A DNA stretch of 8,454 nt from Scatosoma sp045660225 (GTDB taxonomy: Bacteria; Bacillota; Clostridia; Christensenellales; Borkfalkiaceae). This document shows positions 1 to 6,523 of the stretch, in pieces (position 1 is the first letter of the stretch; every line of letters begins with the position of its first letter). The notes under the pieces were generated by a model. The model searched no databases. It was given only the letters and a program-made list of their open reading frames with translations, and had not been told where the DNA came from. The translations under genes and the position numbers were made by a program. Location of the stretch: the NCBI GenBank assembly GCA_045660225.1, contig JAZRDK010000021.1:1-8454 (forward strand), in the 5' to 3' direction.

Positions 1-15
1 AAATAAGCAAAGAAT

Positions 16-20
16 AAGGT
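16..20 (+). promoter_or_regulatory. Ribosome binding site of hdrB
   Basis: An AAGGT box lies 8 nt before the hdrB ATG. It is weaker than the sites of the downstream genes. The 28 bases before hdrB hold no recognisable promoter. In-frame TAA triplets within them could be the end of an upstream gene, so the operon may begin outside the window. Confidence 0.6.
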
Positions 21-28
21 AGCGTATT

Positions 29-808
29 ATGAAAATCAGTTATTATCCCGGTTGTACGCTTAGAACCAAAGCAAAAGAATTGGATGTAAAAGCTCGTCTT
101 TGTGCAAAGGCTTTGGGCGTAGAAATGGAAGAAATTGAAAATTGGCAATGTTGCGGCGCCGTATATCCTATGGGTACGGACGAAATCGCAACCAAGCTCT
201 CGGCGGTACGCGCGCTTGACTGGGCAAAGCATCACGGCGGTAAGTTGTTGACTCTTTGTTCCGCTTGTCACAACGTAATTAAGCGCACCAACGAAGATAT
301 GAAAACCAACGAAGATATTTGTTTCCGCGCAAACAATTATTTAAAGCTTGACGAACCCTATAAAGGGGAAACGGAAGTTTTGCATTATCTTGAAATGTTG
401 AAAAACGTCGTTGGTTTTGACAACATCAAAAAAGCGGTGGTAAAGCCTTTGAACAGAAAAATCGGCGCGTACTACGGTTGTTTACTTCTTCGCCCCAGCG
501 GCGTTATGGCGTTTGACAACCCCGAAAATCCGACGATTATCGAAGACTTTATCCGCGCGATTGGCGGCACGCCCGTCGTTTATCCTTTCCGTAACGAATG
601 TTGCGGCGCGTACGTATCCTTGAAGAATAGCGACTTGCCCAAAGAAAAGAGCCGCAAAGTACTTAACAGCGCAAAAGAAAAGGGTGCGGAAGAAGTAATC
701 ACCGCTTGTCCGCTTTGCTTGTATAATTTGCAAGTCAACGGCGACAATATCCTGCCCGTGAAATACTTCACGGAACTGCTCGCAGAAGCATTGGGGGTAG
801 AGGTATGA
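29..808 (+). CDS. hdrB: Heterodisulfide reductase subunit B (HdrB-like, two CCG domains)
   Basis: This 259-residue protein is the HdrB subunit, which in methanogens holds two non-cubane [4Fe-4S] clusters that cleave a disulfide. Both cysteine-rich (CCG) motifs are complete. The first uses Cys9, Cys41-Cys42-Gly43, Cys77 and Cys80. The second uses Cys151, Cys191-Cys192-Gly193, Cys227 and Cys230. The spacings fit the family pattern of C, about 31-39 residues, CCG, about 33-36 residues, CxxC. Length is near normal for the family, and there is no membrane segment, so it should be cytoplasmic. The ATG at 29 follows an AAGGT box at 16-20. It overlaps hdrC by 4 nt (ATGA), which suggests translational coupling. 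The natural substrate is unknown: a clostridial-type host is not expected to have CoM-S-S-CoB, so HdrB may reduce another disulfide or relay electrons to the FrdAB-like pair downstream. The family call is firm and the acceptor is open. Confidence 0.95.
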   Translation: MKISYYPGCTLRTKAKELDVKARLCAKALGVEMEEIENWQCCGAVYPMGTDEIATKLSAVRALDWAKHHGGKLLTLCSACHNVIKRTNEDMKTNEDICFRANNYLKLDEPYKGETEVLHYLEMLKNVVGFDNIKKAVVKPLNRKIGAYYGCLLLRPSGVMAFDNPENPTIIEDFIRAIGGTPVVYPFRNECCGAYVSLKNSDLPKEKSRKVLNSAKEKGAEEVITACPLCLYNLQVNGDNILPVKYFTELLAEALGVEV

Positions 809-1191
809 CGAAACAAGAACGCATTGATAATTTGAATAGATTAAGCGGCACGGACGTAAGAAAGTGTATGAAATGCGGCAAGTGCTCGGGCCGCTGTCCT
901 GCGTTTAAGGATATGGACATCAAACCCCATCAGTTCGTTTCTATGCTCGGTCAAGGCAAAATCGACCAGCTTTTAGAAAGCAAAGCCATTTGGAACTGTT
1001 TATCCTGTATGGCGTGCGTAGAACGTTGTCCCCGTGGCGTAGCGCCTGCTAACGTAGTGGAAGCTGTGCGCGATACGGTGGTAAGGGCGCAAGGCGCAAA
1101 CGGAATCAAGGCAGAGGATATTCCTCCTATCGTGGACGAATTTATCCCACAACAGCTCTTGGTCAGCGCGTATAGAAAGTATAACAAGTAA
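805..1191 (+). CDS. hdrC: Heterodisulfide reductase subunit C (HdrC-like ferredoxin)
   Basis: This 128-residue protein carries two CxxCxxCxxxC [4Fe-4S] motifs: Cys21/24/27/31 and Cys65/68/71/75, with Pro after the last Cys of each. In Hdr complexes HdrC carries electrons from the HdrA flavin to the non-cubane clusters of HdrB, and its place directly behind hdrB supports that role. The start at 805 overlaps the hdrB stop by 4 nt and has a GGGGG/AGAGG purine tract at 793-803. It is shorter than many archaeal HdrC proteins (about 180 residues). The missing part is the helical C-terminal tail and not the clusters, so it looks like a compact but intact version. Nothing suggests a membrane-bound HdrE partner. 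Confidence 0.94.
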   Translation: MTKQERIDNLNRLSGTDVRKCMKCGKCSGRCPAFKDMDIKPHQFVSMLGQGKIDQLLESKAIWNCLSCMACVERCPRGVAPANVVEAVRDTVVRAQGANGIKAEDIPPIVDEFIPQQLLVSAYRKYNK

Positions 1192-1195
1192 CTCC

Positions 1196-1210
1196 CCGAA
1201 GTTTATTCGG
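1196..1210 (+). other. Small inverted repeat in the hdrC-hdrA gap
   Basis: CCGAA-gttta-TTCGG is a perfect 5-bp stem with a 5-nt loop just after the hdrC stop, in the only gap larger than 13 nt. No T-run follows, so it is not a convincing rho-independent terminator. It could be a weak attenuation or mRNA-processing hairpin, or chance. Confidence 0.3.
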
Positions 1211-1230
1211 TTAAGAAGAAAATCTAATTA

Positions 1231-1240
1231 AAGAGAGTGA
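1231..1240 (+). promoter_or_regulatory. Ribosome binding site deciding the hdrA start
   Basis: The purine run AAGAGAGTGA ends 5 nt before the ATG at 1246. The competing in-frame GTG (1237) lies inside this run and would have no good site of its own, so ATG 1246 is the better start. Confidence 0.65.
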
Positions 1241-1245
1241 ATAAA

Positions 1246-3237
1246 ATGCAAAGAATAGGTGTTTTTATTTGTTGGTGCGGCAGTAACATCGCGGCAACGG
1301 TAGACGTGGAAAAGGTAGCGGAAGTTATCAAAAGCGAACCTGGCGTCGTATTCTCCACGAACTATCAATATATGTGCTCCGAAAACGGTCAGCAACTTAT
1401 CAAACAAGCAATCAAAGAGCATAACCTCACGGGCATCGTAATCGGCGCTTGCTCGCCTAGAATGCACGAGCCTACTTTCCGTAAAGCAGCGGAAGCAGCA
1501 GGGCTCAACCCGTACATGGTAGAGGTTGCCAACATCCGTGAACATTGTTCGTGGATACATAAGGATATCGAAGAAGCCACCGAAAAGGCGGTTATTCTTG
1601 TCCGTACGGCAATCGCAAAAGTAAAACTCAACGCCCCCCTTATGGCAGGGGAAAGCCCCGTAATTAAACGCGCCCTCGTTATCGGCGGCGGTATTGCGGG
1701 TATTCAAGCCGCACTTGACATTGCGGATGCAGGTTTTGAAGTAGATATCGTAGAAAAGAACGCAACCATCGGCGGCAGAATGGCGCAAATCGATAAGACG
1801 TTCCCTACGCTCGACTGTTCGGCTTGTATTTTAACGCCGAAAATGGTAGACTGCGCGCAACACGAAAAAATTGATATCCTTTCTTATTCGGAAATCGAAG
1901 AAGTAAAGGGCTTCGTGGGGAATTTCAACGTAAAAATCCGTCGCAAGGCAAGATTCGTTGACGAAACCAAGTGCACGGGCTGTAAGATTTGTATGGAAAA
2001 ATGCCCTTCCAAGAAAGGGCTTAACGAGTTCAATATGAACTTGAACACCCGTCCTGCAATCTACATTCCTTTTGCGCAGGCAATCCCCAACGTAGCGGTA
2101 ATCGACCCGACGCAATGTATTAAAATGAAGACGGGTAAATGCGGTATTTGCCAAAAATTCTGCGGCGTAGGCGCAATCGACTATGAGCAAAAGGATACGT
2201 TTATCGACCGTCAATACGGCGCAATCGTCGTAGCAACGGGCTTTAAACCCATCGATTTGGATAACTTCAACGAATACGGTTACCACGATAACAAAGACGT
2301 AATCACTTCGCTTGAACTCGAAAGATTGATGAACGCAGCTGGCCCTACCAACGGCGTGTTGCTTCGTCCTTCCGACGGCGAACATCCGAAGGTAATCACC
2401 TTCATTCAATGCGTAGGTTCGCGTGATACCAGCGGTTGCGGTAAGCCTTACTGCTCTAAGATTTGCTGTATGTACACGGCAAAGCACGCAATGCTTATCC
2501 GTGAAAAATATCCCGACACAGAAGTACACGTATTCTATATTGACGTGCGTACGCCCGGTAAGAACTACGACGAATTCTTCCGCCGCGCGGTAGAACAATA
2601 CGGCGTAGATTATATCAAGGGTATGGTAGGTAAGGTATATAACGAAAACGGTAAGTTGATGGTACAAGGTTCTAACCTTATCGACAACGAACAAATCACC
2701 ATCGAATCCGACCTTGTCGTACTTGCGGCGGCAATCGAACCCGAGCCTTCGGTAAGAAAGATTGCAACCCTTTTAACGACGAGTATCGACACCAACAATT
2801 TCTTGACGGAATCCCACGCAAAACTTCGTCCCGTAGAAAGCCCTACGGCAGGCGTATATCTTGCAGGCGTATGTCAAGGCCCTAAAGATATTCCCGAAAC
2901 TGTTTCGCAGGCTTCTGCTTGTGCGGCAAAGGTAATCGGCTTGCTTGTAAAAGATAAGCTCAAAACCAATCCTTGCGTAGCAACGCCCGACGAAACGATG
3001 TGTAACGGTTGCAGCCAATGTGCAAACGTTTGTGCTTACGGCGCAATCACCTACGTTGAGAAAGAATTCCGTCTTGGTGGCGGTAAAACGGAAATCCGTC
3101 GCGTAGCTTCCGTAAATCCTGCGGTATGCCAGGGTTGCGGCGCTTGTACGGTAACCTGTCCTTCTGGGGCTATGGACCTTAAAGGTTTCAGTTCCAAGCA
3201 AATTATGTCGGAGGTAGAGGCAATATGCAAGATGTAA
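1246..3237 (+). CDS. hdrA: Heterodisulfide reductase subunit A (HdrA, electron-bifurcating flavoprotein)
   Basis: This 663-residue HdrA is close to the length of methanogen HdrA and has all its domains. (1) An N-terminal HdrA domain (about 1-135) has Cys9, Cys11, Cys44, Cys69 and Cys101. (2) A thioredoxin-reductase-like FAD domain starts at the GGGIAG motif (147-152) and includes the hallmark DCSACILTPKM (190-200). (3) An inserted ferredoxin domain has Cys243/246/249/253 and Cys291/299/302/306. (4) The FAD-proximal cluster region has Cys389, Cys398, Cys403, Cys407 and Cys408, with Lys413 five residues on. (5) A C-terminal ferredoxin domain has Cys586/589/592/596 and Cys628/631/634/638. HdrA is where NAD(P)H- or hydrogenase-derived electrons split between a low- and a high-potential acceptor. 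I chose ATG 1246 over the in-frame GTG at 1237 because that GTG lies inside the purine-rich AGAGAGTGA box that would serve as the Shine-Dalgarno. The gene overlaps flxD by 13 nt. Confidence 0.96.
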   Translation: MQRIGVFICWCGSNIAATVDVEKVAEVIKSEPGVVFSTNYQYMCSENGQQLIKQAIKEHNLTGIVIGACSPRMHEPTFRKAAEAAGLNPYMVEVANIREHCSWIHKDIEEATEKAVILVRTAIAKVKLNAPLMAGESPVIKRALVIGGGIAGIQAALDIADAGFEVDIVEKNATIGGRMAQIDKTFPTLDCSACILTPKMVDCAQHEKIDILSYSEIEEVKGFVGNFNVKIRRKARFVDETKCTGCKICMEKCPSKKGLNEFNMNLNTRPAIYIPFAQAIPNVAVIDPTQCIKMKTGKCGICQKFCGVGAIDYEQKDTFIDRQYGAIVVATGFKPIDLDNFNEYGYHDNKDVITSLELERLMNAAGPTNGVLLRPSDGEHPKVITFIQCVGSRDTSGCGKPYCSKICCMYTAKHAMLIREKYPDTEVHVFYIDVRTPGKNYDEFFRRAVEQYGVDYIKGMVGKVYNENGKLMVQGSNLIDNEQITIESDLVVLAAAIEPEPSVRKIATLLTTSIDTNNFLTESHAKLRPVESPTAGVYLAGVCQGPKDIPETVSQASACAAKVIGLLVKDKLKTNPCVATPDETMCNGCSQCANVCAYGAITYVEKEFRLGGGKTEIRRVASVNPAVCQGCGACTVTCPSGAMDLKGFSSKQIMSEVEAICKM

Positions 3238-3680
3238 CGACGGAAAAGAAAGAATATACGCCCACGATTGTAGCATTTTGCTGCAACTGGTGCTCTTATG
3301 CAGGCGCTGACCTTGCAGGTTCCAGCCGTTTGACCTATCCCGCAAACGTGAAAATTATCCGTGTGCCTTGCTCTTGCCGCGTGAACCCTATGTTCGTGCT
3401 TAAAGCGTTCCAACAAGGCGCTGACGGCGTAATCCTTTGCGGTTGCCACCCTGGCGACTGCCATTACGTAACGGGTAACTACTATACGAGAAGAAGAATG
3501 GCGCTTTTGTATAGCTTCCTTAACTATATGGGTATTGAAAAAGAACGTACTCGCGTAGAATGGGTTTCGGCTGCAGAAGGTGCGCGTTTCGCGGCGGTTA
3601 TGAACGATTTCGTTAAACAAGTAACCGAACTTGGCGAAAACAAGCGCCTCACCGACCTTCGTGTAAAGGAGGGCGAATAA
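3225..3680 (+). CDS. flxD: MvhD/FlxD-type [2Fe-2S] adaptor protein
   Basis: This 151-residue protein belongs to the MvhD/FlxD family, which binds one [2Fe-2S] cluster and passes electrons from a hydrogenase, formate dehydrogenase or NAD(P)H dehydrogenase to HdrA. The family signatures are visible: the CCNWCSYAGAD block (Cys19, 20, 23), PCSCRVN (Cys49, 51) and GCHPGDCHY (Cys74, 79; with Cys72 just before). The start at 3225 sits inside the end of hdrA and is preceded by GGAGG (3210-3214) and AGAGG (3216-3220). The overlap with hdrA matches the known contact between the two proteins, which are fused in some organisms. Since the genes that follow encode an Flx-like NAD(P)H module and not a [NiFe]-hydrogenase, FlxD is the better name than MvhD. 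Confidence 0.9.
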   Translation: MQDVTTEKKEYTPTIVAFCCNWCSYAGADLAGSSRLTYPANVKIIRVPCSCRVNPMFVLKAFQQGADGVILCGCHPGDCHYVTGNYYTRRRMALLYSFLNYMGIEKERTRVEWVSAAEGARFAAVMNDFVKQVTELGENKRLTDLRVKEGE

Positions 3681-3681
3681 G

Positions 3682-4662
3682 ATGAAAGACGTTGAATTGA
3701 AAATGTTAGAACGCGCAAAAGAATTGCTTGCAAGCGGCGAAGTTGCGCGTGTAATCGGTTGGAAGAAAGGGGAGTTTTTCTACGACCCTACGCCTGCAGT
3801 ATTTGAAAGCGTAGAAGAGCTTGAAGCAGGCTTTGTTTACGATTGGTTCTGCGGCGCAAACCTTTCCAAGTATTTAATTCAAATCAGCAAGAAAGAAGGC
3901 AAAACGGCGGTTTTCCTTAAACCTTGCGATACGTACAGCTTTAACCAACTCGTAAAAGAACACCGCATCAACCGCGAAAACGTTTACGTAATCGCAGTAG
4001 AATGCCTTGGCAAACTCAACATTGAAAAAATCAAGGCAAGCGGCGTTTCTATGATGACGGGCGTGGAAGTTGTAGATAAGCAAGTGAAAGTATCTTCTCT
4101 CTATGGCGAAGTTGTGCTTAATAAGCCCGACGTAGTGCTTTCCAAGTGCGAAGTTTGCAACAAAACGCATCAAGTTAAGGACGAAGAAATCATTCTTCAC
4201 GAACGTCCCGCACGTGACGTAGACCGCTTTGCTGAAATCGCAAAGTTGGAAGCTATGACGGAAGACGAACGCTTTGCGTTCTGGCGTGAACAGCTTTCCA
4301 AGTGTATCCGTTGCAACGCGTGCCGTAACGTATGCCCTGCCTGCTCCTGCGTGAAGTGCGTATTCGACAACCCCGCATCGGGTATTGCGGCAAAAGCAAA
4401 CGACGATACGTTTGAAGAACAGATGTTCCACATCATTCGTGCGTTCCACGTAGCAGGTCGTTGCACCGACTGCGGCGAATGTTCTCGCGTATGCCCTCAA
4501 AACATTCCTTTACATTTACTTAATAGAAAGTTTATTAAGGATATCGACGGCTTGTACGGCGAATATCAAGCAGGGGAAACGGCGGAAGGCAAAACTCCTC
4601 TTACGTCCTATACCGAAGAGGACGCTGAACCTAACGACGTTATGAACGGGGAGGCAAAATAA
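3682..4662 (+). CDS. FlxB/FlxC-type iron-sulfur subunit (AsrA-like N-terminus, 4Fe-4S dicluster domain)
   Basis: This 326-residue electron-transfer subunit has an N-terminal half (about 1-195) resembling the AsrA/sulfhydrogenase-beta family, with the KPCD motif (Cys82), Cys108 and a CxxC at Cys156/159. The C-terminal half is a two-cluster ferredoxin domain. Cluster 1 uses Cys208/211/214/218 and is followed by a CPxCxCxxC run that adds Cys221, 223 and 226. Cluster 2 uses Cys261/264/267/271. The likely role is to relay electrons between the NAD(P)H-oxidising FlxA and FlxD. It starts 1 nt after flxD behind a strong AAAGGAGGG (3665-3673). The last roughly 40 residues form an acidic tail with no motif. 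It shares architecture with the next gene, and I cannot say which of the two corresponds to FlxB and which to FlxC. The family call is good, and the electron path is inferred from gene order. Confidence 0.8.
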   Translation: MKDVELKMLERAKELLASGEVARVIGWKKGEFFYDPTPAVFESVEELEAGFVYDWFCGANLSKYLIQISKKEGKTAVFLKPCDTYSFNQLVKEHRINRENVYVIAVECLGKLNIEKIKASGVSMMTGVEVVDKQVKVSSLYGEVVLNKPDVVLSKCEVCNKTHQVKDEEIILHERPARDVDRFAEIAKLEAMTEDERFAFWREQLSKCIRCNACRNVCPACSCVKCVFDNPASGIAAKANDDTFEEQMFHIIRAFHVAGRCTDCGECSRVCPQNIPLHLLNRKFIKDIDGLYGEYQAGETAEGKTPLTSYTEEDAEPNDVMNGEAK

Positions 4663-5690
4663 TGTTAAAAATTGCTAAAAATAGATTAAACGATTTGTAT
4701 GCAAAAATCGCGCAAACGCAAAGCTTAATTCTTCCCGTAAAGTATGCAGGTGAAGTAAATTACGGCGTTTGGGCGGAAGGCAAAGAAGTTTCTTTAGAAA
4801 CTTTAAAAACGGTTAAATCCCCTAAAAACGCATTCTTCCCCCAAACGGAAAATATGATGAAGTTCAAAACGGAAGGCAAGAACATCGAAATCATCGACGT
4901 TCGCGACGAAAAAGAACCGTTCGTATTGTTCGGCGTAAAGGCTTGCGATTATAAGGCGATTGAAGTACTCGACAAGGTGTTCCTTGCCGACCCCGTAGAT
5001 ACCTATTACCAAGCAAGAAGAGAAGCGGCTACGATTGTTACGCTCGCTTGTTCTAAACCCGAGGAAAGCTGTTTCTGTAAAGTATTCGACATCGACGCAA
5101 CGGGCGCTTACGGCGACGTTACCGTTTGGATGGACGAAGAAAACCTTTACTGGCAAGCAAACACCGAAAAGGGCGAAGCGCTTACGGCGGCTGTGAACGA
5201 ATTATTCGTTGCAGGCGGCGAAGCAGAAGTTGCGGCACAACAATCCGCAACCAAAGCAATTATTGACCAATTGCCTTTTTCTAACCTTGATTTAAGCAAA
5301 TTTAAGCCCGAAAATCTCAACGAATTGTTCAATGCGGCAGAATGGGAAGAAATGAGCGAAGCTTGCCTTGGTTGTGGTACTTGCACGTTCGTATGTCCCA
5401 CTTGCCAATGCTTCGACATTCGCGATTTCAAAACGCACGAAGGGATTATCCGTTATCGTTGCTGGGATTCCTGTATGTATTCCGACTTCACGTTAATGGC
5501 GCACGGAAACAGCCGTACGACCCAAATGCAAAGATTCCGTCAAAGATTTATGCACAAGCTTGTGTACTATCCTTCGCAAAACGACGGTTTGTATTCCTGC
5601 GTAGGTTGCGGCCGTTGCGTAAATAAGTGCCCTCAAAACCTTAACATTGTTAAGGTTATCAAAAAGCTGGGAGGTAAAGCAAATGATTGA
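4662..5690 (+). CDS. FlxB/FlxC-type, AsrA/sulfhydrogenase-beta-like 4Fe-4S dicluster subunit
   Basis: This 342-residue protein resembles AsrA (anaerobic sulfite reductase A) and the beta subunit of soluble sulfhydrogenases, which bridge an NAD(P)H-binding flavoprotein to the rest of a complex. The N-terminal domain has the KACD motif (Cys95) and the ESCFC motif (Cys137, 139). The C-terminal domain binds two [4Fe-4S] clusters through Cys235/238/241/245 and Cys313/316/319/323. Extra cysteines lie at CPTCQC (248, 250) and RCWDSC (267, 271). The next gene encodes an AsrB-like protein, so the AsrA-AsrB gene order of known operons is kept. The start at 4662 overlaps the previous stop by 1 nt (TAATG) after GGGGAGG (4648-4654). 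No siroheme subunit (AsrC) or hydrogenase gene is present, so sulfite reduction and hydrogenase roles are unlikely here. Confidence 0.85.
   Translation: MLKIAKNRLNDLYAKIAQTQSLILPVKYAGEVNYGVWAEGKEVSLETLKTVKSPKNAFFPQTENMMKFKTEGKNIEIIDVRDEKEPFVLFGVKACDYKAIEVLDKVFLADPVDTYYQARREAATIVTLACSKPEESCFCKVFDIDATGAYGDVTVWMDEENLYWQANTEKGEALTAAVNELFVAGGEAEVAAQQSATKAIIDQLPFSNLDLSKFKPENLNELFNAAEWEEMSEACLGCGTCTFVCPTCQCFDIRDFKTHEGIIRYRCWDSCMYSDFTLMAHGNSRTTQMQRFRQRFMHKLVYYPSQNDGLYSCVGCGRCVNKCPQNLNIVKVIKKLGGKAND
5670..5676 (+). promoter_or_regulatory. Ribosome binding site deciding the flxA start
   Basis: GGGAGGT lies 6 nt before ATG 5683, inside the end of the preceding gene. It argues against the longer TTG start at 5647. 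Confidence 0.75.
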
Positions 5691-6510
5691 AGAAACTCTC
5701 ATTCCTAAAATCGGCGTTGTGACGGATATCCGCAAGGATACGCCCGACGTAAAAACCTTCCGCGTTGTTGGTACGGACGGTAAAAAATTGTTTAAGCATA
5801 TGCCTGGTCAATGCGCAATGGTTTCTATCCCTGGCGTTGGTGAGTGTATGTTCTCGATTACTTCTTCGCCCACAAACGAAGAATTTATGGAATTTTCCAT
5901 TAAAAAGTGCGGTTGCGTAACGGAAGTTATTCACGCTTTGGAAGTTGGCCAACAAATCACCGTTCGCGGTCCTTACGGCAAAAACTTCCCCGTAGAAGAA
6001 GATTTCAAAGGCAAAGACTTGCTCTTTATCGCAGGCGGTATCGGTCTTGCGCCTTTGCGCAGCGTAATCAACTACGTTCGTCATTATCGCAACAATTACG
6101 GTAAAGTAGTTATCGTATACGGTGCAAGAAGTAAAGACGACCTTGTTGATATCGACGAAATCCAAAATGAATGGGTAAACGAGCCGAATATGGACGTATA
6201 TCTCACGATTGACCGTCCTCAAGAAGGTTGGGACGGACACGTTGGTTTCGTACCTTCCTACGTAAAGGAATTGGGGCTTGATCCCAATATGACGGCAGTG
6301 CTTTGCGGCCCTCCCATTATGATTAAATTTACCCTTCAAGGCCTTTTGGAACTTGGCTTTGACAAGTCGCGCATCTTCACAACACTCGAACTTCGTATGA
6401 AGTGCGGCGTAGGTAAGTGCGGTAGATGTAACGTAGGCGATAAATTTGTATGTAAAGACGGTCCCGTATTCCGTATGACCGAACTTGACGAATTGCCCGA
6501 TGAGTATTAA
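5683..6510 (+). CDS. flxA: FAD/NAD(P)H-binding oxidoreductase subunit (FlxA; AsrB/PyrK-like)
   Basis: This 275-residue protein of the ferredoxin-NADP+ reductase superfamily is the likely entry point for NAD(P)H. In order it has an FAD-binding barrel (about 8-102) with GECMFSITSSP (53-63) in place of the classic RxYS motif and RGPYG at 95-99. It then has an NAD(P)-binding domain with AGGIGLAPLRS (117-127) and CGPP (208-211), and a C-terminal [2Fe-2S] segment of the PyrK/AsrB type with Cys241, 246, 249 and 257. NADH versus NADPH preference cannot be read with confidence. The ATG at 5683 is preferred over an upstream in-frame TTG (5647) because GGGAGGT lies at 5670-5676 with a good spacer. It overlaps the previous gene by 8 nt. 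In HdrABC-FlxABCD complexes this subunit feeds NAD(P)H electrons toward FlxD and HdrA. Confidence 0.92.
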   Translation: MIEETLIPKIGVVTDIRKDTPDVKTFRVVGTDGKKLFKHMPGQCAMVSIPGVGECMFSITSSPTNEEFMEFSIKKCGCVTEVIHALEVGQQITVRGPYGKNFPVEEDFKGKDLLFIAGGIGLAPLRSVINYVRHYRNNYGKVVIVYGARSKDDLVDIDEIQNEWVNEPNMDVYLTIDRPQEGWDGHVGFVPSYVKELGLDPNMTAVLCGPPIMIKFTLQGLLELGFDKSRIFTTLELRMKCGVGKCGRCNVGDKFVCKDGPVFRMTELDELPDEY

Positions 6511-6514
6511 GGAG
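6509..6514 (+). promoter_or_regulatory. Ribosome binding site of the FrdB-like gene
   Basis: AAGGAG overlaps the flxA stop codon and sits 9 nt before ATG 6524. It supports that start over ATG 6500, which lacks a comparable site. Confidence 0.75.
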
Positions 6515-6523
6515 AAAACACAA

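Noticed and set aside
1196..1215. Rho-independent terminator after hdrC
   Set aside because: The stem is only 5 bp and no T-run follows. The next genes clearly belong to the same operon.
1221..1230. Possible internal promoter (TCTAAT) before hdrA
   Set aside because: No matching -35 box lies at the right distance, so it is too weak to call.
1831..2694. Minus-strand open frame (287 codons) opposite hdrA
   Set aside because: It is opposite the conserved FAD and ferredoxin domains of hdrA, has no family motif and has no good ribosome binding site in context.
3225..3680. Hydrogenase-linked MvhD
   Set aside because: No mvhA/mvhG-like genes are in the window, and the partner genes are of NAD(P)H-dehydrogenase type.
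5839..5871. Apparent loss of the RxYS FAD motif in FlxA
   Set aside because: The AsrB/sulfhydrogenase-gamma branch commonly uses a GExxFSI(T/S)S-type sequence here, so this is a family trait and not a defect.
3682..6510. Anaerobic sulfite reductase (asrABC) or sulfhydrogenase operon
   Set aside because: AsrA- and AsrB-like genes are present but there is no siroheme AsrC and no [NiFe]-hydrogenase genes. The Hdr context fits Flx better.
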